The notes under the pieces are model-generated. The model was not told where the DNA came from, did not search any database, and saw nothing but the letters and a program-made list of their open reading frames with translations. Positions 22,913-34,408 of a stretch of DNA of 64,000 bases are shown here, piece by piece. The DNA is taken from NCBI RefSeq assembly GCF_019649055.1, contig NW_026570286.1, forward strand, positions 1 through 64,000, written 5' to 3'. The position numbers and the translations under genes are program-made. The stretch comes from Paramacrobiotus metropolitanus (Eukaryota > Tardigrada > Eutardigrada > Parachela > Macrobiotidae). Numbering within the stretch: position 1 is the stretch's first letter; the number at the start of each line of letters is the position of its first letter.

Positions 22913-24578
22913 AAAGATTATGATATTATAGTGGAAATGCAGATACTTGCATACCTGCTTGAATATATATCCTGCATAACATAAATAGTAGTAGCAACTC
23001 GTTGTATAATTTATACTTTTGTGTGCAGACCTACTACAATTGTACAGGATTCGCCTGCGGTAAACGTAATACTGATGCTTGCCTGTGTAAACCTACCGGT
23101 TTATTTGGTGCAGTGATAAATTATCCCACAGAAATTTATTTACTATTAAATTTTGAAAAAAAAAAGAAAATCAATGATGATATAATTGCTTTTTTCTAGT
23201 CAATTCATCGAAAAAGCGTCACTTCATCGCCGCGACTGAGCATCAGCCATGCCGGAAATCCTTATGAAGGACGCATCGGATACAGAAAATCCATAGACTA
23301 TTCCTATGATCGGAGACCTTCGCACATTTAAAACAAAGCCTTGGGAAATATAAAAAATCTCTTGCCAAAGATCTTAGAAAATATTTTTGTGAAGATTATA
23401 CGGCTGTCCGCCTAACTTTTCTCTAATAATTTCGAAGCAACCAAGACGCTTCGATGAGCTTCCAAGATGATCTTTATTTACGGACAAATTCACAGAACAT
23501 GTATATTCCTGTTGGAAATATCATTCCTAAGTAGCCAAATTTTATTTTTTTGTAGCACTAATATAATTTGTTTTGATCATGCAGGTAGGTGCGGAGTGCT
23601 GACGCTGTAACATAACTTTGTCAAGATGTTGCGCTATCTGATTTGCTACGAGCTGAAGAAATAAAATTAAAAAACACATGCTCAATTTCTCCCTCTAATA
23701 CTGCAGATGCGGATTAAAAGGAGATTGAAATTTACAATTACAACCGGCTACTGCCCGATAGTATCTTCATGGTATAAGGTACTGTAAGTAATCATCGCCG
23801 TCATTTCACCTACTCGAGTAGTGCATATTTATTTTTATTAATCTGGAGGTGTCAAACAGCAGCCAAGATACACCAAATCTAATAAGAACACAAAAGTACA
23901 GGTTGACAGCGAACTTTTGGTTACGGTACTCTGTACAAGTACAAGGGTCATTAACAATTCGCAAAAAAATAAACAACTCTCTTCAAACCAAAACAACGCG
24001 GTTGTCGAGGTAAGAAACTAATACTCAACGCATCTCGTGTGCACAAAGTAGAATACTAATGAGACATTCAGATTTATACTGAAGTACAGCAAAATAGTCT
24101 TCTACTAGCTCTCTTAGATCGCGGAATAGAATTCAATAGATAGATAGTAATCTATAAGTAGCACATTTAACATTAACCAAAATTTTTATTTGAGTTATGA
24201 AAAACTATCAATGCTCCACGGAATATGCTACGGTGGTCTTGCGTGTAATTTTTGCACTTTATCCACGTAGAACGTACCAATTGGCGGTCCTTCGACATAT
24301 CTCGAATTAAAGAAAGGCGATTACCAATATGACACGATTATCTTCCAGATTAATTTACGAACTAATATATTTTTATGAAATGAATACATAAAAAGTACTG
24401 AAATTCGTCGCCGAAGGGTTTTTAACATCCACCCTTGGAGCACAATGAGTACAACAGATTTCAAAATTTGAAACCATCTAAATGCACCTGCCCACCATAA
24501 CGATACTATAATCTTAATCGAACAGTAAGTAATCAGAACTTAGAAGGATAGAATAATACGAGGTACTTACGTCAAGTC
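22913..24578. other. Intergenic stretch, nothing recognised
   Basis: AT-rich sequence between the Kv-beta relative and the displaced Smr exon. I looked on the minus strand for a correctly oriented Smr exon of the neighbouring gene and found none. Confidence 0.45.
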
Positions 24579-24643
24579 ATGCTTCTTCAAACAGATTTCC
24601 ACAGCCCGTCGCACTTCCGACACACCATGCCGGCTATTTCACA

Positions 24644-24854
24644 AGCGCATGAACACAAAGCGCATTTCCAAGCGTCAATGGATATTTTAGCGGACCGGAA
24701 CAGTAATGTTAGCGATGGCGAGATCGATCTGCACGGATTACGCATGGATGAAGTGGGCACGGCACTGGAGGACTTTTTTGCTCGTAAGCATAAAAGCAAA
24801 GAACTGAAGATCATCGCGGGACGTGGCATGCACAAACACCATCATGTTATATAA
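24644..24854 (+). pseudogene. Inverted Smr-domain exon of the N4BP2/Cue2-like gene
   Basis: The plus strand reads HEHKAHFQASMDILADRN, then IDLHGLRMDEV (the DLHG motif of Smr nucleases), then LKIIAGRGMHKHHH, and stops. Smr domains continue from GRGxHS with GGxARIKPAV; that end is missing. The segment is the natural continuation of the minus-strand gene that ends at 24951 (..AAYYLQK), because N4BP2 proteins run YYxQK..HExK..DLHGL. It therefore has the wrong orientation for its gene. The bases before GCG CAT read ttcacaa, a possible acceptor with AG changed to AA (inference). Alternatives are a second decayed copy or an assembly inversion. Confidence 0.65.
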
Positions 24855-24950
24855 CAAAATCGTGCGAAGTGAATCAAACCAGGTCCACATCAGACACATG
24901 AAAAGCGGCGCCGACTATTTGATATACAAAATTCAAAGAAACTGCGGTAC

Positions 24951-27900
24951 CTTTTGCAGATAGTACGCTGCAGCCCCACCACCCAGCTTCTGATCTTTGT
25001 AAGCATTCCCGGCTCTAGCACCGTACTCCAGAGCTTTTTGCTGCAGTTCCAGCGCTTTTTGTCGCTTTCCATAGTAATCAACTGGATCAGTTCTGGGACC
25101 TTTATTTGTAACAATTTCCGCTGAGTTACTACCGATCGGCTTCACGTTAATGACCTTCCCGGCACTGCTCGGTCGGGGAAATCGTGTGGGAGATCCATCC
25201 GGTGGATCATCCAGTGATTTCTGCAATAAAAACACATTTAATTTATGTACATTTCATGTTTTGCTTCTGCACATTCCTTCGTTTTTCACAAGACATACAT
25301 TCGTCCATAAACCGTATCTCGACATGATCAGCTTAGTTTTTACATACGAGTACTTGCAAAACTTCCAAATCTTTACTGCGCTGTGGAAAATTGCTGGCAA
25401 AGACGTTCTTTGGTTTGGAATTCAGCGGTGGAAAGGCGGAGTCGGACGATAAGGTATCAAATACAACCGACAAGCTCAGTCAAAGAAGCAGTCGAATAAG
25501 AAACTGGAATTCACTAACTTGTAAGATTTGAGCAGAACACCGGCATATCTCGACTGCAGTCCATCATCCGACTGGTACATTAACGCAGAAGCCACATCCA
25601 GTCCCCGGTACTCCTGTTCGCATAAGTCTACATACAGGCTTCTCTGGAAATGTTTTGGCATAGCATTACCGATTCCTTCTCCATTAGCTGCAGCGCCAGC
25701 GTCTCATCCATGATTTCTTTCATACTCCTGCTTTTCAAATCTTGGTCTGCATACGTCTCGTGCTCCAAATCCTGCAAAAACAGATTTTGCAACAATGTCA
25801 ACAGAAAGTCAAATTTTACAAGAACGGACAACTTCATCAGTCTGAAAGTCAAACGGCAAATCTTCAAACTTTAACATTAAAAACAGTGCTCGAAAGCACC
25901 AAGCCACACTTGCATCTAAACAGGCAAACAAAACTTACAGAAACAAAGCCACTACATCGAGTTTATCAAAAGAAACAAAAATGATATTGTATAAGGACGT
26001 TTGAAAATCAGACTGAAGACACTGCGCAGCTAAAATTAATTAGTGCTCCGTAAAATTGTGCAAATCATTCAATCAGAACGTTGCATGAAGCAAGGCCCAG
26101 ACGGCAACAGGCTACGATTGAAATCAGATACGCACCTGCAGAGCTTTTGCCAAATGTTAATCTTAAAAACGAAAACACAATAGTGAAACCTTAGCCTCTA
26201 AGTATCCCATAATTTCGCCATACCCGAATTGTCTGTGATCTCCGCCTGCATCGCGTTAGCTTCTTGGGTGTTTTTCCACGCCTGATACAGTCTGTACGCA
26301 GTTTCCATGCCCAAGTTGATTGTAAGATTATCTATTGATAAAACAGATTATCCATTGATAAGTGATACAGCAAAGTGCAGATTATCAAAAACTGCCCAAT
26401 TAAACGTTACAACAACTTAATATTTCAATTCAATGCAACAATAGTCTAAATTAGAAGCCCATATAAATTTCAGAATTGAACTGCGGCACCGATATCAATA
26501 ATTAATTTCATTCTTATCACTTTCGAGTAGCGACCCAAATCTTATCTTTCCACTTCCAGCTAACAATAAGACAGTACGTATCGGTGGAAATAACTTACTG
26601 CTGTCGTTCGTGTCGATAGACACCTGCATAAGTCCAAAAGTCATCATCAATCGACAAGCCAAATCCTTGTCCAGCTGCAGACTCATGGGCGCTGAGTAAA
26701 ATGCGCTTTCACCGTTTCCGGCAAGATTGTTATCGCTAGCCTCGTCGCCCAAAACAGTGTCGTTCAGCTGGTTGATTTCGCTCGTAAACCCATCATTCTC
26801 GCCGGTCGGATTCGCATCGGCCGGCCATGCGAAGGGCGAATACCGGTTCTCCTTGTCCATCATACGACTTCCACTGGAAGATGAATCTTCCAGCGCCGAA
26901 GATGATGTCGACTCCAAATAATCAATATCCGTGCTCTAAAGCAAAAAACGAAGCACTTCCATAACACGAAAATCATTACCTTTGCACGGTTGTTAATAAA
27001 CGCAAAAATGAGTATCAATCAGCATAGCACCGAGATTACAAAATTTTTAAAAGCTTATAATTTATAAACAACAACAAACATTTACAGCAGTATTAAATCT
27101 AGCCCGTTCTCTTCAGCAAAAACTACAAAACAATAGCCAATACTAATAATTTCAGAAGTACTCAATATTATTAAGTTACAAATGTTTATAGTTCTTTTAG
27201 ACTGAAGATTTTACCTGCGATTTGCCGCACGAGCTGCTATCCGACTGCCACAACGGTGCCTGGAATTTCACGGACTGCGCACTGCGTTCGCTCGATGTGG
27301 AGCGGATTTCGTCGGGTACTGTCGTATCAACCAATAATGTAATCTCTTGTGCCTGTGGCATGTTAGGCAGACAATTATATCCATCTCCTAGGACGATCGT
27401 TTCGTTCGGATCAGAAAGACGATTTCTCTCCACGTCTGTGCCTGTTTCGCTCAATTCAGATGACAAAACTTCCGGGGTTTTCACCAGAGTTCTGCGCAGC
27501 TCTTCATCCATTTCCTTCAGGATGATCATCGTTTTCTGCATGTCGCCTTTGCAGCTAATACAAAATGAAAGGAAAAAATGACGAAATGTATGCAGTCTGT
27601 TACCAGTACCTGTAATCGTCAATTACGTTATTATACCTGTTACGGTCTGCTAAGAGCTGCATGGCTGGTACGAATTATAAAACAATTTTTTAAAAATAGT
27701 AATATCATCTATCATGAACCATGGTACACCTGTCAAGACGTTTATCTTATTTTAAAACTTACTCTTCAAGCGTCAGCTGAATAACATCCGCTGCGATGTC
27801 AGGGAAGAACTGCTGCAGAGTTGAAAGTTTGCTTTCCGTGAGCGCCTTCGCTCGTGCTGCAATACGTTGGTCTGCATCATTTCCAGATAAGTGGCACTTA

Positions 27901-27977
27901 TGATTTGTCAAATGCCACAAATGAAACCCAGACACCGACAAGCATAAAACCTTACCAGATTTCTTTCGCGAACTCAT
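24951..27977 (-). CDS. N4BP2 / Cue2 / NONU-1-like CUE-Smr protein, C-terminus displaced
   Basis: Relatives (yeast Cue2, worm NONU-1, human N4BP2) cleave mRNA at stalled ribosomes in no-go decay: CUE binds ubiquitin, Smr cuts. Exons: 27956-27977 (ATG), 27763-27871, 27215-27554, 26599-26935, 26224-26331, 25670-25771, about 25515-25643 and 24951-25220. The CUE domain spans exons 2-3 (KLSTLQQFFPDIAADVIQ..GDMQKTMIIL). Later exons hold DKDLACRLMMTFGLMQVSID, INLGMETAYRLYQAWK, an LALQLMEKE motif, and the DUF1771-like helix before Smr (VDYYGKRQKALELQQKA). Phases fit except between exons 5 and 6, where a micro-exon may be missing. No N4BP2-type kinase is present. After the last donor (aaag|gtaccg) the expected Smr exon is inverted downstream, so as assembled the gene lacks its nuclease. 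Confidence 0.65.
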
Positions 27978-29171
27978 TTTTCTTGAGATGGTCCCACTAC
28001 CAACAATTTCGACTACCTAGTTGCGTGATAAGCGTGGGTGATAACTGTCCTGGCAGGCAGAGAGGAAACAACAGTCCGACTGTCCGAGTCCAACCAAACA
28101 CCAGAAGTCGAGTAAACCAAATCAGAATTCAAAATCACGATTAAGAAAGATTTTAAAGCTATGATGTTCAAGTTGTGGGAAATACGATGAAAAGGAACAA
28201 AACTAAAAGCGGTACTGAAAAGCAAAAATTTCGATATTTCAATTTACAGCTGATTTTCCGTCCCGATATGGTCTTTACTTTGCAGTTTGCACCATATTAA
28301 GCCTGTTTTTTTGGGCACATTTCTCCCGTACTTTATTTCAATAGCGTGATAACAATATCAAGATCTAATAACGGTCAAACGAAACAACATTCTCGACGGT
28401 CCCCATTAATACTGAAGCAGCATTACCACGTTGAATTGCTAAAGAGATGTTCTGTTTCAAAAACTCCAGACTACGAATCTGGGCACATTGGTTGAGAAAG
28501 TGCATATTGTGCACGATGCACACAACTTCGCACCCGTGGGAGTGCTCAAGCGTGGCATATTTGCACCCAGACAAGGTGAGGACTACGTGAAAAAGCTTTC
28601 GCATGGGTGCACCGTGCACAGTGCACACGAACAGGGTGTTCTAATCTAGGTAAAACCTGCTTTTTGCTTGTCAGTTCTGCCGTTTCTTCGTCTTATTTCG
28701 GGATCGTTTGAGTTGGAAACCTGCAAGACTGCAACGAAGAACTCCTACATAATTCTCCTGTCTTCTTTTTCCTATAATCTTTTGGTGTGGTTGTAGTTTT
28801 ATTTAAAAAGGTTAAGTATAGCACAGTATGGTAGAGAATTGAAATTTACTGTAACTAAACTTTCTGGAGTACTGGACTGCAGTTTGGTATCCCTTTGGCT
28901 GTATTCGCTTTTTAACCCCCTTTGTCAGTTTTTCCTTTCCGCTTGCAGTTGCTGCTTTTGCATAGCTCGTTGGTGTAAAGAGTGATTCATTGATCCTGGA
29001 TTATTAGCAAAGTTAATAGAGGACACTTAATACGGACGTCGCTCGATCTGTCGATGCTAACTCCCATTTTAAGTAAGTATTGCATTTTGTTCGATTCTTC
29101 CGATCTTGATTTTCGCTCACGTAGATACGTATCGCTCAGATTCGCTTTCCTTGGGACCGACGCCCTAGACA
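27978..29171. other. Intergenic stretch between divergent genes
   Basis: It holds the upstream region of the CUE-Smr gene and of the small three-exon gene at 29172, plus the retroelement scrap at 28365-28481. No core promoter motif is clear. Confidence 0.45.
28365..28481 (-). mobile_element. Second fragment of the R2-type element C-terminus
   Basis: The last 38 codons of an open frame read RSLEFLKQNISLAIQRGNAA followed by SV, and then a stop. The element at 18998-19930 has RATEFLRQRISIDVQRGNAA at the corresponding place, also just before its end. The match shows a shared family, and only the extreme C-terminus survives here. Confidence 0.6.
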
Positions 29172-29791
29172 ATGGCACAGGCCCAGAACCTAGAATACCA
29201 AGAAGTTGCTATTATTTTCCGTAAGTTTTTCTGCCATTTGTAGCATGGTCATAATGGCTAAATAATTAAATTTTTACGTTGGCGACTGTCCCACAAATTA
29301 AAAACATTTTTTTATTGCAGAACAGCAGGAGGCAAGCATCCTCCGCACCCAGCCCGCCGAAGCCGAAGCACTTCGTCTTCAGCTGGTTGCGGCGGTCGAG
29401 CAGGAATTCCAGTTGCAGCCAGTACTGTGCCACTGGATGTTAGGGATGGTTCCATACCATTTTTACTTCTCTACGATTTCTCCACAAGTGGGAAACCATG
29501 GCGTTTTGGGCACATTCCTGCTTAATTTCATGTAAGTGTGCAGTGCTACTGTGCCTAAATCTGGCGCGGTACATAAGCACCGTGTATAGCCACAACGTCA
29601 TATTCCAGTCGGCTAACGCAACCAGTACAGGGTTATTTAGATGCACTACTGATATATATCATGTAAGTCGCCAACCTGAACTGTTTTGCAGTCGTCAGAA
29701 CGCCGCTATGCTGCCACAAGTGGGATTGCGTACCTCCCGTGCGACTTCATCAGGGATATTACTCCCCCACCCTCCAGTAGCGGGCGAATAA
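29172..29791 (+). CDS. Small three-exon protein of unknown function, 119 aa
   Basis: I do not recognise this protein. Exons 29172-29220, 29321-29531 and 29692-29791 are bounded by good signals (tttcc|gtaagt, ttattgcag, ttcat|gtaagt, ttttgcag). They join in frame to exactly 120 codons including the stop. It starts MAQAQNLEYQEVAIIF, has a Glu/Gln/Leu-rich helix-like stretch (about residues 17-50), a hydrophobic aromatic segment around HWMLGMVPYHFYF, and a Ser/Pro-rich end. A poly(A) signal AATAAA lies at 29905-29910. There is no signal peptide. Clean phases and the poly(A) signal are the main support; homology is untested. Confidence 0.4.
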
Positions 29792-30917
29792 ATAGCCCTT
29801 TTTTTGGGTGAGGTGAAAAATTGCTCCCTTAAAATTGTGAAAAATTGTATCTCTTCGTGATAGTGCTACTGGTGTAATACTGCGCTGGATCTTGTTCGAT
29901 TCTCAATAAAAATAAACAGTGTTTATTTCACAATTGTCGTGCTAGTGTTCTAGACCTAGTGTTACTGCTTAGATAACGATATTAGGGAAAAGCCACTTTT
30001 GTCACCATTAGTAATTCAGGGCTTAGATGAATCGGTTTTGTAACGATTTAATGGATAAGATTATCGTGTTTATTAGCACATACAGTTTTTAATGTCGTTG
30101 TACTCCTCTGAGTGCTCTCTGGGTAATTCTGTACGACAAGCAGTTGAAATAGTCGCGTTTATTTATGGTATTACAGACCACTTGCCGGTATATTAATTGT
30201 TCTACCGCTGTTCGATCGACAATATTACTGCGCGATGCACCCACGTTTGAGAAAGACCGTATCGATCGAAATTTGTCCGTTCCTGTCATCCCTCGTTGTC
30301 TCCTTCGGGTTTGATTATTTACGACAAGATCAGCTTTTTAAATTGATCCATTTGAGAGCTCCGCAACGTTGTAAGCGTGTTGCCCAAGGCACAACATATC
30401 AGACTAATAACAACACTCGTACGCAGCAGCATGGAAGGCGTCTCAACCACTCTTTTATTTGCTAATGACCAGCTACTAGCTAGTAATAAAATGTTAATTT
30501 TAGTTGATATACATTAAGAGAAACACATAAAAAACAGTTAACAGTAACAGAAAAGAGCGTCCAGAAATACGAGAGAAGAGATGATCAGAAACATTTTACA
30601 AAGAGGATAGATAATTTCGTGGCCAATTAAGGGTGCATCACCCCGGGAAAGATACCGGTATATTTCACTGCATTAAGGAAAGAGGAAGTGGCGCACTGCA
30701 GCCAAAGGCAGCCCACCGAACGCGTGGAGGCGCACGTGAGAACAGGACGCCGTTATTCATCCCATTTTCCCTGATCCACCACCGGAATCCATTTTGACCA
30801 ATAACCACATCAGAATCCGTCTTCCAATCGCAACACGCGGGGACAAATCAACAGGACACAAAACAACAACAACTGAATCTTCTTTGCAGGTCATAACAAC
30901 TAAAAAACATAGTCTTT
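29792..30917. other. 3' flank and intergenic stretch
   Basis: It contains the poly(A) signal of the small gene (29905) and the 3' flank of the SLC35F-like gene. Short open frames at 30089-30465 have no supporting features. Confidence 0.45.
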
Positions 30918-32730
30918 TCAATCCTTCTCCGGCAGAGGACGTAGCGCCTGTAACTCCGCCGCACCATCCACTGACTGGCGCGGTTCATTGCGCAATTTGA
31001 CTGACAGCCAGCCGTCGGGCATCACCATGAAGAGGAAGGCCAGCACGACCAGGCCGGTCCCGAGAATCTGCAGTAATCCCATCGGCTCCGCGTGCACGAC
31101 GGTATCGATGCCGGTGTTGAGTGCCACGATGAGCACTTCCGATACCGACATGAAGAACGGCGTGGACAGCGCCAGCCCGTAGGCATACGAGATGGAGCTG
31201 ACGTATGATCCGCACCAGGCGGCCACACTGATGCCCAGCGGCATTTCATGCCATTTCCACTCCTCAAATCCCGTCAGGTGCATGGACAACGGCACGGGGA
31301 AGTACATGATGGATATCATCAGCGACATGCAGGACATAATGAAGGACACTTGCACTAAATCGGCCACCGGATAGGCGAGTTTAAATGCCAACTGGTGCAG
31401 GGAATAGAAGACTGCGGCGCAGATACCGAACAGGACACCCAAGTACATCTGCGAGGTGGCGGCGCAACGCTCCACGCTGTAGACCGTGGTCGCCGCTTCG
31501 GACATCTCTCCCGCTGGAGTGGACGGTAGAGTTACATCAGCATTTCCGGTCATATTGGACTGCACTGTGGCATTGGCCGGGGGTGCACATTGGGGAGTCG
31601 CGCTCGTTGCATATGCAATCAGGCCGATGCCGGCAAAGGCGACCACCACGAAAATGCCCTACGAAGCCAAGCATACCAAATTGTCGTTAAGCATGCAAAT
31701 TCTCATTCATCCCATTTGCACATCCTTTTCACCCCGTTGTTCACTGGTAAGTAGTTCTAGTTATGCGCATCAATACACTGCAATAGCCTACACAATCAAT
31801 ATCATGCAGAGCGGCGTTTAAACGCCACATCGATCGGGGGTTAAAAATATGTGGTTCAACCGGGAAAAAGCAGCCGATAATTAAAGGAGCACCTGTCCGC
31901 TAAATGCGCAAGCCGACCAGGCGGCCGCCAATTAACCCCGGCATAGCGTGACAAAGATAAGGGAACATCAAGCAGGCCGCCCGTCAGCAGTCTGCGCACC
32001 CCGAAGCGCTTCCTCAACTGCGACTCACCTTGACAAGGAGCATCTTGTTTTTGAGCACCAGCCAGGACAGTACGTAGGAAAATGCCACCGCACCGGAGCA
32101 CAGCGCCGCCACGATGGAGGTGGGCGCGTACACCATCCCCACCACCCAGCCGATCTGCATCAGCAGCATGGAAATGGACATGGGGAAGTATTTCCGCAAG
32201 ATCAACCACAAGGTGATCTTGCCCTGATGATTACGCAGGGTCTTGGTGCAGTGCCTCCAGATGGTCTGCACAGCGACCGGCTGGCGACGACAGGCGCGAA
32301 TCAGAATGGTAATGAGCAGCACTGACGGGAAGGCCAGCACCCGCAGTGTCACTTTACACCAGACAAAGAGGAACGGCGCTTTATACTTGAAGACATTCTT
32401 CGAGAAGGCAATGCGTGTCAACTGGCCCGTCATCACCACCAACCCAATGTACACCATCAGTAGAAACAACGCCAGCAGCCAGTTTTTATGCGCCTGCCGT
32501 TCACTGACAATAACGTCGCCTTCCGGCGGCGCCGACTGGACAACATCCTTGGCGTCCTTTTTCCGACTGGCCTCCTTACTCAGCGGTTTCGCGTGGTCGA
32601 CAATGTCTGGCAGATCGGGACTGTCGTCCGAACTGGCCGTAATGACGATCTTGGGAGCGGCTTTCTTCAGGAAATTATTGGTGTCATCGCGTGCCTGTCG
32701 ATCGCTGGCTTTACTACTGCTGCGGCCCAT
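30918..32730 (-). CDS. SLC35F-type (F3/F4-like) drug/metabolite transporter
   Basis: This is a multi-pass carrier of the DMT superfamily; mammalian SLC35F3 is a putative thiamine transporter. Two exons, 32029-32730 and 30918-31658, join in phase 0 (gtcaag|gtgagt, ttcgtag|ggc) to give 480 aa. The cytoplasmic N-terminus (about 90 residues) is Lys/Ser/Asp-rich. Helices start at WLLALFLLMVYIGLVVM and there are about ten in all. The mid-protein pair ALCSGAVAFSYVLSWLVLKN and IFVVVAFAGIGLIAYA matches the family ..FVFLLSWIVLKDR..GIVMMAYA. The long loop after it carries N-glycosylation sequons (NATV, NMTG) and is unusually long. The end, FLFMVMPDGWL, matches the F3/F4 LLMLLPEEW motif. I chose ATG 32730 (MGRSSS); earlier in-frame ATGs exist. 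The substrate is not deducible. Confidence 0.75.
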
Positions 32731-34408
32731 TCTTCTCACCAGCATACCACACGGGAACCGAGACAGCGCACACAATTTTCAGATAATAATACAAAATGTA
32801 GACGCTCGGTCAAGCACAAAAACCGCATCAATCCATGGGAGTTAAAAGGTCGATGCAATCATAATGCTATTCAACAGTCCATCACGATCTGCAAACAAGC
32901 GAAATCAGAGCAATCACACTGCATCCATGTCAGGCCGTGGCGGTGAGTGTATACAACACCGAGTAATTCTCATTTAACTGATTTTACAAAACCGACGTTC
33001 CACCGGACCTTGAACGCCACGTTTCCTCATAATCGGACGTTTCAATCGATAAATCATAATATTACGCGATTTTAACGTGTATCAAAATTAAATTTTTTTT
33101 CCGAGTTAGTTATTAACTTATTAGCATATCCGCCATATCGACCTTCGTTTCGATTCACTCATTAATAAAAACATTACATAAAATGAAAAAACAGGAAAAA
33201 CATTTTAAAGAACAATAAAAATATAAATAATAAATAAATATAAAAATTAATAGTTCTTTAGTTTATGAAATTTTTACCTGTTTTTGACCCGTAAATTACC
33301 GAATTCGGCTTACCTGAATTAACACAATGAGTCACATCACTCCACGCGCAATTGGATAATGAGCGGTTTGAAACTATTGTCAGCCTTACAATCCTAAAGG
33401 AAGCAAATACAGGCTGCCTTGAAAAAAAACCGCAGTCGCACAGATCGGATGTAAATGAAAAACGCCTACCGCACCTAAATTAGAAAAGACAACCGCTGCC
33501 AACCAGGATTCGTATGACAAGTCCAAATCAATTTCTCTGATACACGCCTTTCACAGACGTGGGATAACGCGAGTTAATCCGGAACGCGGTTATGCACAGG
33601 ATCACATAGAAAAACGGACGGAGTATGCCTCGATCGACGGCAAAAATCCTGAAGAATAATATGGCGTATTACCGGGACGGTGAGGTCTAATCAGCGTGTG
33701 ATGGATTATGAGTGGAAGATGCGCTCCCTCTGTCTCATGATCATCACCGTACCTTCCTGTTCCACTCGGTATCTGGCGGTGCGAACTGAAGTGCGGAATA
33801 AGTAACTCTAATTATGTACTCAAAATTAATCAGAAATTCGGGGATAAACGGTAGAACCGCTGGAAACCAACCCAACAGACAAGATCAACCGATAGAAATC
33901 ATTGCACAATAAAGATGAATAATTCAAAAAGACAATCCAGGAAATCGTGGATTCATAAGTAATTTGCTGCTGGTTTATCCATCGTTAGGTAACGGACTCA
34001 GTGGCGCCCACCCACAGGGGTGGTACAACGACTTTGATTCGTATACGCTATACAGCTCAGGATCGAAACCGCCTGCTCAGGAGGGCAGCTGTTGCGGCTG
34101 AATTTCCTAAGAAGCTGCTTGCGTTTTTCAGTTTTCTGAGTTTTCTCCTGCTCTTTTCGATGGGCTTGAACTTTTGCTGAGTTTTGCAGTTTCAAAGTTT
34201 CTGATGGTATTTAAATGTATTTTTGATAATTTTCCTTTCGAATTTGTTCAAGCGATGAAGTTTTAACGTAATAAATTGTTATCGAGAATAATAATCTATT
34301 TATAATCGTATCGTCCATTTTTTTCTGCAAGCACAGAGCTCTGAAGGGATTCATAAAAGATTCATTTCACCGCTCGTAATTTCTCGTCGCAACATACATG
34401 TTGCAACC
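32731..34408. other. Divergent intergenic region
   Basis: It separates the SLC35F-like gene (-) from MRPL47 (+) and should hold both promoters, though I see no decisive core element. A Lys-rich minus-strand frame at 33998-34195 lacks an ATG and is not supported. Confidence 0.45.

Noticed and set aside
31385-32845. Plus-strand frames of 100-200 codons
   Set aside because: They are antisense to both SLC35F exons; the minus strand carries the recognisable protein.
33998-34195. Lys-rich minus-strand frame upstream of MRPL47
   Set aside because: It lacks an ATG, has a stop immediately upstream, and shows no convincing splice sites or family.
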